This document shows positions 25,039 through 31,041 of a stretch of DNA of 31,041 nt, in pieces. Numbering within the stretch: position 1 is the stretch's first letter; every line of letters begins with the position of its first letter. Source of the DNA: Porphyromonadaceae bacterium UBA7207. GTDB lineage: Bacteria; Bacteroidota; Bacteroidia; Bacteroidales; Muribaculaceae. Under the pieces are notes generated by a model. It was not told where the DNA came from and ran no database searches. It saw nothing but the letters and a program-made list of their open reading frames with translations. The translations under genes were made by a program, and so were the position numbers. The stretch lies in contig DKUJ01000011.1 in the NCBI GenBank assembly GCA_002490635.1, forward strand, positions 1 to 31,041. Reading direction: 5' to 3'.

Positions 25039-26048
25039 TGGCAGAATCTCCGCAATTTTCCGTAATAGTGCCGGTATATAACCGGATCGGCGAAGTCCGG
25101 GATCTCGTCGACAGCCTGCTGGCGCAAACATCGAAAGACTTTGAACTTATTGTAGTGGAAGACGGCTCCACAACGCCATGCCGCGAGATTGTGGAAGACG
25201 CGGCAAGTCGTGGACTCAACGCCTCATATTATTATAAGGAAAACGAAGGCCGCTCCATTGCCCGCAATGCAGGCATGGAAAAAGCACGCGGAAGATGGTT
25301 CGTGTTTTTCGATTCCGACTGCGTGATTCCTCCCGACTATTTCGCCACCCTTGCCGAAGAGCTGCGCAAAACGCCCTGCGACTGCTTCGGAGGGCCGGAT
25401 GCCGCCCACAGCAGTTTCTCCGACACCCAGAAGGCAATCAACTATGCCATGACCTCTTTTCTCACAACCGGCGGCATACGTGGCGGCAAAGTGAGACTTG
25501 AGAAATTCACACCGCGCACATTCAACATGGGATTCACCAGAGATGTCTACAATTGTGTAGGCGGATTCCGCGAAATGTTCTCCGAAGACATCGACATGAG
25601 CAAGCGAATCGCCCGTGCAGGCTTCAGGACCATCCTTATACGTCCGGCATACGTGTGGCACAAAAGAAGAATCGATTTCCGGAAGTTTCTGCGTCAGGTA
25701 TATGTATTCGGTATGTCTCGGATTACACTCCATCTGCTCTATCCAGGCTCACTGAAGCCAGTGCATGCCCTTCCGGCAATTTTCGTAGCGGGAACAGCGC
25801 TGCTGATCGCATTGGCGATTGCAGTGTCGCCATGGTTCCTGCTGCCACTGGCAGTCTATTTCTCCGCGATATTCATTTTCGCCCTTGCAGGCACACGCTC
25901 TCCGAAAATCGCAGCCCTTGCGGTGCCGGCGGCGGCAGTGCAGCTCGGCGGCTACGGTTGCGGCTTCCTGAAAGCATGGTGGACAAAAATCGTACTGCGC
26001 AAGGGGCGCGACATCAACGAGGAAATTCTTCTCCGCAAAGGTAAATAA
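25038..26048 (+). CDS. Family 2 glycosyltransferase, membrane-associated
   Basis: 336 residues. The GT-A domain shows 'SVIVPVYNR' (8-16), 'VVEDGS' (39-44), 'GRSIARNAGMEKARG' (71-85), the metal-binding DSD at 92-94 and a catalytic-base region 'EDIDMSKRI' (183-191), followed by 'KRRIDFRKFLRQ'. Two or three hydrophobic segments (about 246-310) anchor the C-terminus in the inner membrane. Such enzymes add sugars to surface polysaccharides or lipids; donor and acceptor are unknown. Its ATG shares a base with the nspC stop (TGATG). Confidence 0.9.
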   Translation: MAESPQFSVIVPVYNRIGEVRDLVDSLLAQTSKDFELIVVEDGSTTPCREIVEDAASRGLNASYYYKENEGRSIARNAGMEKARGRWFVFFDSDCVIPPDYFATLAEELRKTPCDCFGGPDAAHSSFSDTQKAINYAMTSFLTTGGIRGGKVRLEKFTPRTFNMGFTRDVYNCVGGFREMFSEDIDMSKRIARAGFRTILIRPAYVWHKRRIDFRKFLRQVYVFGMSRITLHLLYPGSLKPVHALPAIFVAGTALLIALAIAVSPWFLLPLAVYFSAIFIFALAGTRSPKIAALAVPAAAVQLGGYGCGFLKAWWTKIVLRKGRDINEEILLRKGK

Positions 26049-26052
26049 CACC

Positions 26053-26727
26053 ATGATTCCCAAAAACCAGCTGCCACGGGAAAAGGCAATCGAACAAGGA
26101 ATAAAGGCTCTTTCCGACGCCGAACTCATGGCAATCATTTTCGGGACAGGAATACAGGGGAAGAACGTTGTACAGCTCTGCGGCGAAATACTCGACGACA
26201 ACGATAACCACATATCCTACATAGCCCGCATGGACTGCCGCCAGTTCATGGAACGCTATAAAGGCATAGGTCCGGCAAAAGCACTTACCCTGCTGGCTGG
26301 AATAGAACTTGGTGTAAGGGCAAGCGCCGACGCAATGAGTATCAATAACCCGGTGATTTCTTCCAGCCGTGCGGCCTACGACCACATGCTGCCCCATTTC
26401 TACGGTCTCGATCACGAACAGTTCTGGGGGCTTCTGCTCAACAACAGCAACAAACCTATACGCAAGTTCCGCATCAGCCAGGGAGGACTCAGTTCCACTC
26501 CGGTCGACATTCGCCTGTTGCTACGCGAAGCCTTGATTGGCAAGGCCACAGGTATGATTGTATTCCACAACCATCCTACCGGGAACCTGACACCGAGTAC
26601 GTCCGACCGCACCCTTACCGACAAAATTCTTGCGGCAGCAAAAATATGCGACATCAGGCTGATGGATCATGTGATTGTAACCGACAACGGCTACTATTCA
26701 TTCAACGACAACGGTCTGCTGCACTGA
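26053..26727 (+). CDS. radC: RadC-family (UPF0758) JAMM-domain protein
   Basis: 224 residues. The N-terminal helix-hairpin-helix segment contains 'GIGPAKALTL' (71-80). The JAB/MPN domain carries the metal-binding motif HNHPTGNLTPSTSD, with His172, His174 and Asp185. It was once annotated as a DNA-repair protein, but its real role is uncertain. It starts 4 nt after the glycosyltransferase gene and is the last gene of the plus-strand run. No clear terminator hairpin is seen in the 49-nt pyrimidine-rich gap before the convergent LysR gene. Confidence 0.94.
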   Translation: MIPKNQLPREKAIEQGIKALSDAELMAIIFGTGIQGKNVVQLCGEILDDNDNHISYIARMDCRQFMERYKGIGPAKALTLLAGIELGVRASADAMSINNPVISSSRAAYDHMLPHFYGLDHEQFWGLLLNNSNKPIRKFRISQGGLSSTPVDIRLLLREALIGKATGMIVFHNHPTGNLTPSTSDRTLTDKILAAAKICDIRLMDHVIVTDNGYYSFNDNGLLH

Positions 26728-26776
26728 ATCGCCACTGCTTCTCATCCCTCCTCCTCTCCATCTCTCCTCCACATGG

Positions 26777-27679
26777 TTATAACCACGAATTGATACGTTC
26801 GCGAACAGCCACCGACTCGCACAGCATCTTAATGAATTCGAGCATCGAGTGTTTGCGGTACGAGTCCTCGAGTGTATGTACACATCCTACCATTTCGTTG
26901 TCCGGAATATCGATAGGAACGGCCTTGACACCTCTTTCATTGTGAATAGATGCTTCGGCGAGCACAGTCACGAGATTGCTTTGCCGCACGAGATTCAGCA
27001 ATATGTCGGGGTCGTTCAGTTCTATGCGGGCTTTAAGGTTGAATTTGTAGCGTTCCAGAACCTTGTCGAGCATATTGCGGGCCTGAAGCCCCTTGGACGG
27101 TAACGCGATACCATGCTGTGCGATCTGTTCGAGGCTCACTTTCTTCTCAGAGGCCAGCGAATGAGTGGAACTGACTATAGCGGCAAGGTAATTCTGGAAT
27201 AAAATGTGCGATTCTATGCCTTCCATCGGAGCCGAAGGCTTGAAAGCGAGCACAAAATCCACTTTGCGGTCGCGCAACATATCCATAAGCTCCGACATGG
27301 GCTTATAGAAAATATTCAGCTTCACCTTCGGATATTTCTTTATAAAAGAGAATATTGTTTCGGTGAGTATGGGGCTGAAGGAATATGTCACACCGATATT
27401 CATGGTACCCGTGAGAATATCCTTCAGGTCGCGGATACGCTCGATGCATGCGTCGGCATCCTTGATTGTCGTTCGTGCATATGGCAGCAGTTCCATTCCG
27501 GCCTCCGTGAGAGACACAGTGCGGCTGTTCCGCAAAAACAGTTCAGAACCCAGCTCTTGCTCAAGCTGTTTAATCTGTTGTGACAATGTACTTTGTGATA
27601 TGCACGATTCTTTTGCCGCTTCCGAAAAGTTAAGGCATTCGGCGACACGGATAAAATATTTCAGCTGTCGTAATTCCAT
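26777..27679 (-). CDS. LysR-family transcriptional regulator
   Basis: 300 residues. An N-terminal winged helix-turn-helix (about 1-60: 'LKYFIRVAECLNFSEAAKES', 'SQSTLSQQIKQLEQELG') is followed by the linker helix and a periplasmic-binding-protein-like effector domain (about 90-295). 'GIALPSKGLQARNMLDKVL' and 'NLVRQSNLVTVLAEASI' fit the ligand cleft regions. No cysteine pair of the OxyR type is obvious. It lies downstream of the ThrE genes on the same strand, and upstream of it is a copy of a sequence element also found before tnaA. It is therefore the natural candidate to control tnaA, itself and perhaps the exporter; this is inference. Confidence 0.92.
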   Translation of the reverse strand: MELRQLKYFIRVAECLNFSEAAKESCISQSTLSQQIKQLEQELGSELFLRNSRTVSLTEAGMELLPYARTTIKDADACIERIRDLKDILTGTMNIGVTYSFSPILTETIFSFIKKYPKVKLNIFYKPMSELMDMLRDRKVDFVLAFKPSAPMEGIESHILFQNYLAAIVSSTHSLASEKKVSLEQIAQHGIALPSKGLQARNMLDKVLERYKFNLKARIELNDPDILLNLVRQSNLVTVLAEASIHNERGVKAVPIDIPDNEMVGCVHTLEDSYRKHSMLEFIKMLCESVAVRERINSWL

Positions 27680-27695
27680 CAGTGTATTTATATAA

Positions 27696-27719
27696 TCGAA
27701 CGCAAAGCCAAATTATTTG
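27696..27719 (-). promoter_or_regulatory. Candidate LysR operator, copy 1 (before the LysR gene)
   Basis: On the minus strand this holds CAAAT-A-ATTTG running into ATTTGGCTTTGC-GT-TCGA, 17-40 nt before the LysR ATG. The 12-base core and the TCGA at the same distance are identical to the element before tnaA (29347-29364) in the same orientation relative to the gene. It is downstream of the presumed start of transcription if the -7 box at 27754-27761 is used, which would suit negative autoregulation. Confidence 0.5.
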
Positions 27720-27753
27720 TGCTTGGCCGAGCGGGATTTTCCAAGATGTCAGT

Positions 27754-27761
27754 CAAAGGTA
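27754..27761 (-). promoter_or_regulatory. Putative -7 box for the LysR gene
   Basis: On the minus strand this reads TACCTTTG (TAnnTTTG), about 75 nt before the LysR ATG and just after the ThrE-type gene ends at 27775. No good -33 box is seen. Confidence 0.4.
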
Positions 27762-27774
27762 GATAATTCTTTTT

Positions 27775-28248
27775 CTATCTGGTGGCCTGGAATGAAATTT
27801 TTTTGAAAATGAACATGGGAACAGTAGCTCCGGCAACCATCCCAAGCAATATGGCGACACACGTGAAGCCGTTGGACGCGAAGAGATAGAAGTAATGGTT
27901 GAATTCCGCCTCACGCTCACCGAGAATGCACATAACCATAGCCCCGAACGAACGATAGGCATACATCCCCGGAATCATGGGAAGCAATGCCGGAAAGAGG
28001 CACGTTTCGGCAGGTGTCCTTGCCGTATGGGATAATAAAACGGCGATTGTTCCGGCCGCGAAAGAGGAAATGGCCGTTGCTACAACTATGTTGACATCGC
28101 CGGACATGAGTATGAACCGCAGCGAATGGGCAGCTGCCGCTATTACGGCACAATAGAAGTATGCCCTTCGTGGCGGTCTGCTTATGGCTGCGAAGCCCAC
28201 GGAGGCTATAGCCGCGAACAGGGCATCCTGAAGTACCTGCACTATCAT
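27775..28248 (-). CDS. Threonine/serine exporter, ThrE_2-type membrane subunit
   Basis: 157 residues from ATG 28248. The product is almost wholly hydrophobic, with about four to five transmembrane helices. 'GFAAISRPPRRAYFYCAVIAA', 'FILMSGDVNIVVATAISSFAAG', 'LFPALLPMIPGMYAYRS' and the last 'GMVAGATVPMFIFKK' match the C-terminal half of ThrE-type exporters. In many bacteria the two halves are separate genes, as here. The start is 2 nt after the stop of the first half. A longer open frame upstream overlaps that gene and was not used. Confidence 0.88.
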   Translation of the reverse strand: MIVQVLQDALFAAIASVGFAAISRPPRRAYFYCAVIAAAAHSLRFILMSGDVNIVVATAISSFAAGTIAVLLSHTARTPAETCLFPALLPMIPGMYAYRSFGAMVMCILGEREAEFNHYFYLFASNGFTCVAILLGMVAGATVPMFIFKKISFQATR

Positions 28249-28250
28249 AG

Positions 28251-29033
28251 TCAGAACATACCTATTTTCATAAGTAACATGCCCCCGCATAGTCCGGCCG
28301 ACAGGCATCCGGTAAGTATCACAGCATCGGCAAAGCGGCTGAACGCACATATATAGTGGCGGTGGAGCAAGTCGCTGAAAGAATTCAGAAACGGTATGCC
28401 GGGCACAAGGTACAGCACACTTGTGGCAACGGCTATGTATGGCGTGGAGCCATAGGGGAAAAGGATTCCGGTGGCTCCGAGTATCGAGGAAACGAGGGCG
28501 CAGATTATGAATACGGCTCTGATGTCGATGCCGCGTTCAATCATTACAGTTTTAAGAAAATATCCGCACAGTGTCGCTATGCCAACTATTGCCATAGCGG
28601 CGGCATCTCCGCCGAAGAGGCGGCAGAACGATGCATTTGCCAGCGCTACCATCAAAAGCACAGCGGTCTTGTTCTGACGGTCGGAACATACAATCTGGTC
28701 GAATCGTTGTTTGGCTGTGGCGAAATCGATACGTCCGTCCGCAATGGCCCAGCTCAGCTCGCTGAGCCGGGTGATTATGTTAAAGCTGGTCGGAGTCTGA
28801 CAGACGGCCGACAAACACGTGGCAACGCTATCTCTCCCACACCGGCATACGGCAATCTGCAGATGGCGAGGCAATAGGGTTATTTCCACGTCCATGCCGA
28901 AAGCTTGTGCCATGCGGTTTATGTTTTTTTCGACCCGTATGCATGTGGAGCCGCTGCCGAGAAGCCATGCCCCATACTGCGAAAGGAAGCACCCAAGCTC
29001 TTCCGGCGAAGGTGCCGATGCTTCAGAAATCAT
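28251..29033 (-). CDS. Threonine/serine exporter, ThrE/ThrP-type N-terminal subunit
   Basis: About 260 residues from ATG 29033; ATG 29054 and 29081 are alternatives with more overlap into the upstream small gene. The soluble N-terminal part (about 1-115) contains 'LSQYGAWLLGSGSTCIRVEKN', 'PRHLQIAV' and 'LSELSWAIADGRIDF', typical of the cytosolic domain of this family. About five transmembrane helices follow, ending 'GCLSAGLCGGMLLMKIGMF'. Together with the next gene it should export threonine, serine or related amino acids. The substrate here is not proven; the nearby tryptophanase makes other amino acids or products possible. Confidence 0.88.
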   Translation of the reverse strand: MISEASAPSPEELGCFLSQYGAWLLGSGSTCIRVEKNINRMAQAFGMDVEITLLPRHLQIAVCRCGRDSVATCLSAVCQTPTSFNIITRLSELSWAIADGRIDFATAKQRFDQIVCSDRQNKTAVLLMVALANASFCRLFGGDAAAMAIVGIATLCGYFLKTVMIERGIDIRAVFIICALVSSILGATGILFPYGSTPYIAVATSVLYLVPGIPFLNSFSDLLHRHYICAFSRFADAVILTGCLSAGLCGGMLLMKIGMF

Positions 29034-29223
29034 CGTTGTAGTCGATTGTGTCATATTTTTGCAGAGAATCGCCGGGGACAAAGAATTCTTCGCGCTCGGT
29101 TCCTATTTCGAAAATGCGTATGCGGTGCTTACGGTTGCTGATGTGATGCGGCATAAGGCGTAGAATAAGGAGAATGAGAATGAGTCCGACAGTACAACAC
29201 CACACAATCAAAGGAGTTTCCAT
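29023..29223 (-). CDS. Small single-pass membrane protein, unknown
   Basis: 66 residues: one N-terminal hydrophobic segment (about 5-24, VWCCTVGLILILLILRLM), then a basic stretch (SNRKHRIRI) and an acidic tail ending YNDDF. This is a plausible N-out, C-in membrane anchor by the positive-inside rule. The gene overlaps the start of the ThrE-type gene by at least 11 nt, so it would be translationally coupled. I do not recognise the family. It might be an accessory protein of the exporter or a chance open frame; its membrane-protein-like composition and position favour a real gene. Confidence 0.5.
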   Translation of the reverse strand: METPLIVWCCTVGLILILLILRLMPHHISNRKHRIRIFEIGTEREEFFVPGDSLQKYDTIDYNDDF

Positions 29224-29293
29224 AATTCACTTGTTTTTTTATGCAAAAGAACAAACTTCCGGTTGCGTGCAAGACCAGTATTTAGTGAAAGTT

Positions 29294-29364
29294 TCGATAG
29301 CAGCTATTGCTTGTCCCGAATGCCGGCGCCATTAAATACTCCAAATATTTGGCTTTGCTATCGA
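29294..29364. promoter_or_regulatory. Candidate operator region, copy 2 (before tnaA)
   Basis: Several dyads lie here. TCGATAGCA (29294-29302) and TGCTATCGA (29356-29364) form a perfect 9-bp inverted repeat 53 nt apart. ATAGC-A-GCTAT sits at 29297-29307. The perfect palindrome CCAAATATTTGG is at 29341-29352. The last runs into ATTTGGCTTTGC-TA-TCGA (29347-29364), shared with the LysR gene upstream region. LysR-type proteins bind pairs of dyads spaced over about 50-60 bp, which this layout resembles. Confidence 0.5.
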
Positions 29365-29380
29365 CTTATTGCTATCTTTG
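29348..29380 (+). promoter_or_regulatory. Promoter for tnaA
   Basis: TTTG at 29348-29351, a 21-nt spacer and TATCTTTG at 29373-29380 fit the consensus. A second TTTG at 29354-29357 is too close (15 nt). The start of transcription would be near 29387, about 36 nt before the ATG at 29423. The -33 box lies inside the shared palindromic element, so an operator there would directly affect this promoter. Confidence 0.65.
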
Positions 29381-29422
29381 CATAAAGTTAACCGCACTAC
29401 AATCTAACCCTCTTTATATACC

Positions 29423-30799
29423 ATGGAACTACCCTTTGCCGAATCGTGGCGTATCAAAATGGTGGAGCCTATCCGCATGAGCACGCAGCAAGAGCGTGAG
29501 CAATGGATTCGCGAGGCTCACTACAACGTATTCCAGCTGAAAGCGGAACAAGTCTATATCGATCTCCTCACCGACTCCGGAACAGGCGCCATGAGCGACC
29601 GCCAGTGGGCGGCCATGATGATGGGCGACGAAAGCTACGCAGGCGCGCGCTCGTACTACAACATGCGCGACACCATCGAGCGAATCACCGGATTCCCCAT
29701 CGTTATACCAACCCATCAAGGCCGTGCCGCCGAAAATGTGCTCTTCAGCGCATTGGTACATGAAGGCGATGTCGTTCCCGGCAACTCACACTTCGACACC
29801 ACAAAAGGCCACATCGAAAGCCGCAAAGCCGCCGCCGTGGACTGCACCATAGCCGAAGCCCGCGACACACAGCTGGAACATCCTTTCAAAGGCAATGTGG
29901 ACGTGGCTCGTCTGGAAGAAGTAATCCAAGCCAACGCCGGTCGCATTCCATTCATCATAGTCACCATCACAAACAACACCGCCGGCGGACAGCCCGTATC
30001 GATGGAGAACCTTCGCCAGGTACGCGAGGTTGCCGACCGTTACGGCCTGCGTGTGCTTTTCGACTCGGCACGCTTTGCTGAGAACGCATATTTCATCAAA
30101 ACCCGCGAAGAGGGCTACGCCGACCGCACCATAAAGGAAATCGTCCGCGAAATGTTCAGCCTTGCCGACGGCATGACAATGTCGGCCAAGAAAGATGCCA
30201 TCGTGAACATGGGCGGTTTCATCGCCACCCGCCACGAAGACTGGGCTGAGGGAGCACGACGCTATTCTGTACCTTTCGAAGGATACCTCACCTACGGAGG
30301 CATGAACGGCCGCGACATGGAAGCCCTGGCCGTCGGCCTGGATGAGAACACCGAATTCGACAATCTCAACACACGCATCCACCAGGTGCAGTATCTGGCC
30401 TCCAAGCTCGACGAATACGGCATCCCCTACCAGCGCCCCGCCGGCGGCCATGCCATATTCGTGGATGCCTCACTGATTCTGTCGAAAGTACCCAAAGAAG
30501 AATTCCCGGCGCAGACACTGACTGTTGAACTCTATCGCGAAGCAGGCATCCGCGGTTGCGAAATAGGCTATATCCTTGCCGACCGCGACCCCGTGACCCG
30601 CGAAAACCGCTTCAACGGCCTCGACCTGCTGCGCCTTGCGATTCCCCGCCGCACCTACACCGACAACCATATGGACGTAATAGCCGCGGCTCTGAAAAAC
30701 ATCTACGACCGTCGCGAAAGCATAACCCACGGCTTCCGCATTACCTGGGAGGCACCGCTGATGCGACACTTCACAGTAAAGCTCGAACCGGCTGACTGA
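29423..30799 (+). CDS. tnaA: Tryptophanase
   Basis: A 458-residue PLP-dependent beta-eliminating lyase. Tryptophanase rather than tyrosine phenol-lyase is supported by several positions. 'FDSARFAENAYFIK' and 'MSAKKDA' match E. coli TnaA, and 'FDTTKGH' matches TnaA FDTTQGH. 'AGIRGCEIG' carries Ile where tyrosine phenol-lyase has the substrate-binding Arg in 'MERG'. The PLP lysine is the second Lys of SAKKDA (about residue 257). 'IPTHQGRAAEN' and 'TNNTAGGQPVS' are family motifs. The enzyme splits tryptophan into indole, pyruvate and ammonia. No TnaC-like leader peptide with a Trp codon is seen in the short 5' region, so control is probably transcriptional. A strong terminator hairpin follows. 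Confidence 0.93.
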   Translation: MELPFAESWRIKMVEPIRMSTQQEREQWIREAHYNVFQLKAEQVYIDLLTDSGTGAMSDRQWAAMMMGDESYAGARSYYNMRDTIERITGFPIVIPTHQGRAAENVLFSALVHEGDVVPGNSHFDTTKGHIESRKAAAVDCTIAEARDTQLEHPFKGNVDVARLEEVIQANAGRIPFIIVTITNNTAGGQPVSMENLRQVREVADRYGLRVLFDSARFAENAYFIKTREEGYADRTIKEIVREMFSLADGMTMSAKKDAIVNMGGFIATRHEDWAEGARRYSVPFEGYLTYGGMNGRDMEALAVGLDENTEFDNLNTRIHQVQYLASKLDEYGIPYQRPAGGHAIFVDASLILSKVPKEEFPAQTLTVELYREAGIRGCEIGYILADRDPVTRENRFNGLDLLRLAIPRRTYTDNHMDVIAAALKNIYDRRESITHGFRITWEAPLMRHFTVKLEPAD

Positions 30800-30829
30800 C
30801 AGCCCGGCACCTACAGATAGGAAAATGAC

Positions 30830-30867
30830 AAGCGGCGCGCATAACCACCGCCCTATGCGCGCCGCTT
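30830..30867 (+). terminator. Terminator after tnaA
   Basis: A perfect 13-bp GC-rich stem, AAGCGGCGCGCAT (30830-30842) with ATGCGCGCCGCTT (30855-30867), has a 12-nt loop and a modest T-rich tail (CCATCTTTC). Confidence 0.75.
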
Positions 30868-30933
30868 CCATCTTTCACGGCAATACGAACAACGCGGAAA
30901 GCGCGCGGAAACTGCGCGCGAAAAAAATTCCTA

Positions 30934-30965
30934 TTTGCACAGACAATAAAAAAGGCTTATCTTTG
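30934..30965 (+). promoter_or_regulatory. Promoter for the tRNA-Thr gene
   Basis: TTTG at 30934-30937, a 20-nt spacer and TATCTTTG at 30958-30965 match the consensus very well. Transcription would start near 30972, about six nt before the tRNA. Confidence 0.7.
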
Positions 30966-30977
30966 CACCCACAAAAC

Positions 30978-31041
30978 GCCGCAATAGCTCAGTTGGTAGA
31001 TCATTTCATTCGTAACGAAAAGGTCGTGGGTTCGAGTCCCA
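30978..31041 (+). tRNA. tRNA-Thr(CGT), 3' end cut by the window
   Basis: The first 64 nt of a tRNA: acceptor 5' strand GCCGCAA, D-arm GCTC-AGTTGGTA-GATC, anticodon loop TTCGTAA (anticodon CGT, reading ACG), variable AGGTC and T-arm GTGGG-TTCGAGT-CCCA. The T-loop is canonical. Two stem mismatches are seen: C11 opposite U24 in the D-stem, and A31 opposite C39 at the base of the anticodon loop. The remaining 12 or so bases lie beyond the window, so acceptor pairing cannot be checked. The mismatches may mean a weak, degenerate or miscalled gene. Confidence 0.8.

Noticed and set aside
26774..26785. Palindrome TGGTTATAACCA at the end of the LysR gene
   Set aside because: It has no loop and coincides with the stop codon; a 12-bp palindrome without further support may be chance.
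27761..27780. AGATA...TATCT inverted repeat after the ThrE-type genes as a terminator
   Set aside because: The stem is only 5 bp and A+T-rich, with no good T-tract on the minus strand.
30901..30919. GCGCGC...GCGCGC hairpin followed by A's
   Set aside because: The stem is only 6-7 bp of simple alternating GC and has no T-run on the plus strand; tnaA already has a better terminator at 30830-30867.
1..31041. CRISPR arrays, intact insertion sequences, prophage or anti-phage systems
   Set aside because: No regularly spaced repeats, transposase or integrase frames, phage structural genes or known defence domains were seen on either strand.

Overview
The window looks like a chromosomal piece of a gut Bacteroidales, probably Muribaculaceae. 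The main clue is the promoter signature: copies of the Bacteroidetes -7 box TAnnTTTG lie just upstream of most transcription units, several with a TTTG -33 box 19-21 bp before it, and Shine-Dalgarno signals are scarce. The gene content agrees: a DUF5686 outer-membrane protein, a BspA-type leucine-rich-repeat surface protein with a 'YDLFGR...GNIYIKHGKKF' tail, carboxynorspermidine decarboxylase, DUF4250 and tryptophanase. The family-level assignment is inference.

Left part (1-4310) is visibly more A+T-rich and looks like accessory DNA. On the minus strand a DUF6624 lipoprotein is followed by a small ThiF-like protein. Upstream lie a 17-bp inverted repeat and a decayed fragment of a mobilization relaxase, which suggests an old mobile element. 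A Crp/Fnr-type regulator gene broken by a frameshift and a BspA-like surface protein follow on the plus strand.

Middle part (4317-14990) is housekeeping. On the minus strand there is a ZIP metal transporter with glutamine-dependent NAD synthetase (nadE), a DUF5686 outer-membrane protein, valS-rlmD, and a HEAT-repeat AlkD-like protein. One small plus-strand CYTH gene is wedged between DUF5686 and rlmD; its start is 9 nt from the DUF5686 start and its promoter lies inside that gene.

From 14953 to 26727 ten plus-strand genes run with tiny gaps or 1-4 nt overlaps: clpP, clpX, recQ, a sugar-kinase/RapZ-C fusion, a MurU-like nucleotidyltransferase, a 58-aa DUF4250 gene, pcrA/uvrD, nspC, a family 2 glycosyltransferase and radC. 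The kinase-RapZ fusion overlapping a MurU-like gene suggests amino-sugar (cell-wall) recycling coupled to a GlcN6P-sensor-like domain.

The right part (26777-30870) looks like an amino-acid module. A LysR-type regulator, a two-gene threonine/serine exporter (ThrE-type), a small overlapping membrane protein, and a divergent tryptophanase gene (tnaA, indole-forming) sit together. A near-identical sequence element (ATTTGGCTTTGC-NN-TCGA, preceded by a small palindrome) occurs upstream of both the LysR gene and tnaA, in the same orientation relative to each gene. It is the best candidate for an undescribed regulatory circuit here. The window ends inside a tRNA-Thr(CGT) gene that has two stem mismatches. 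I saw no CRISPR array, intact insertion sequence, prophage or defence locus.
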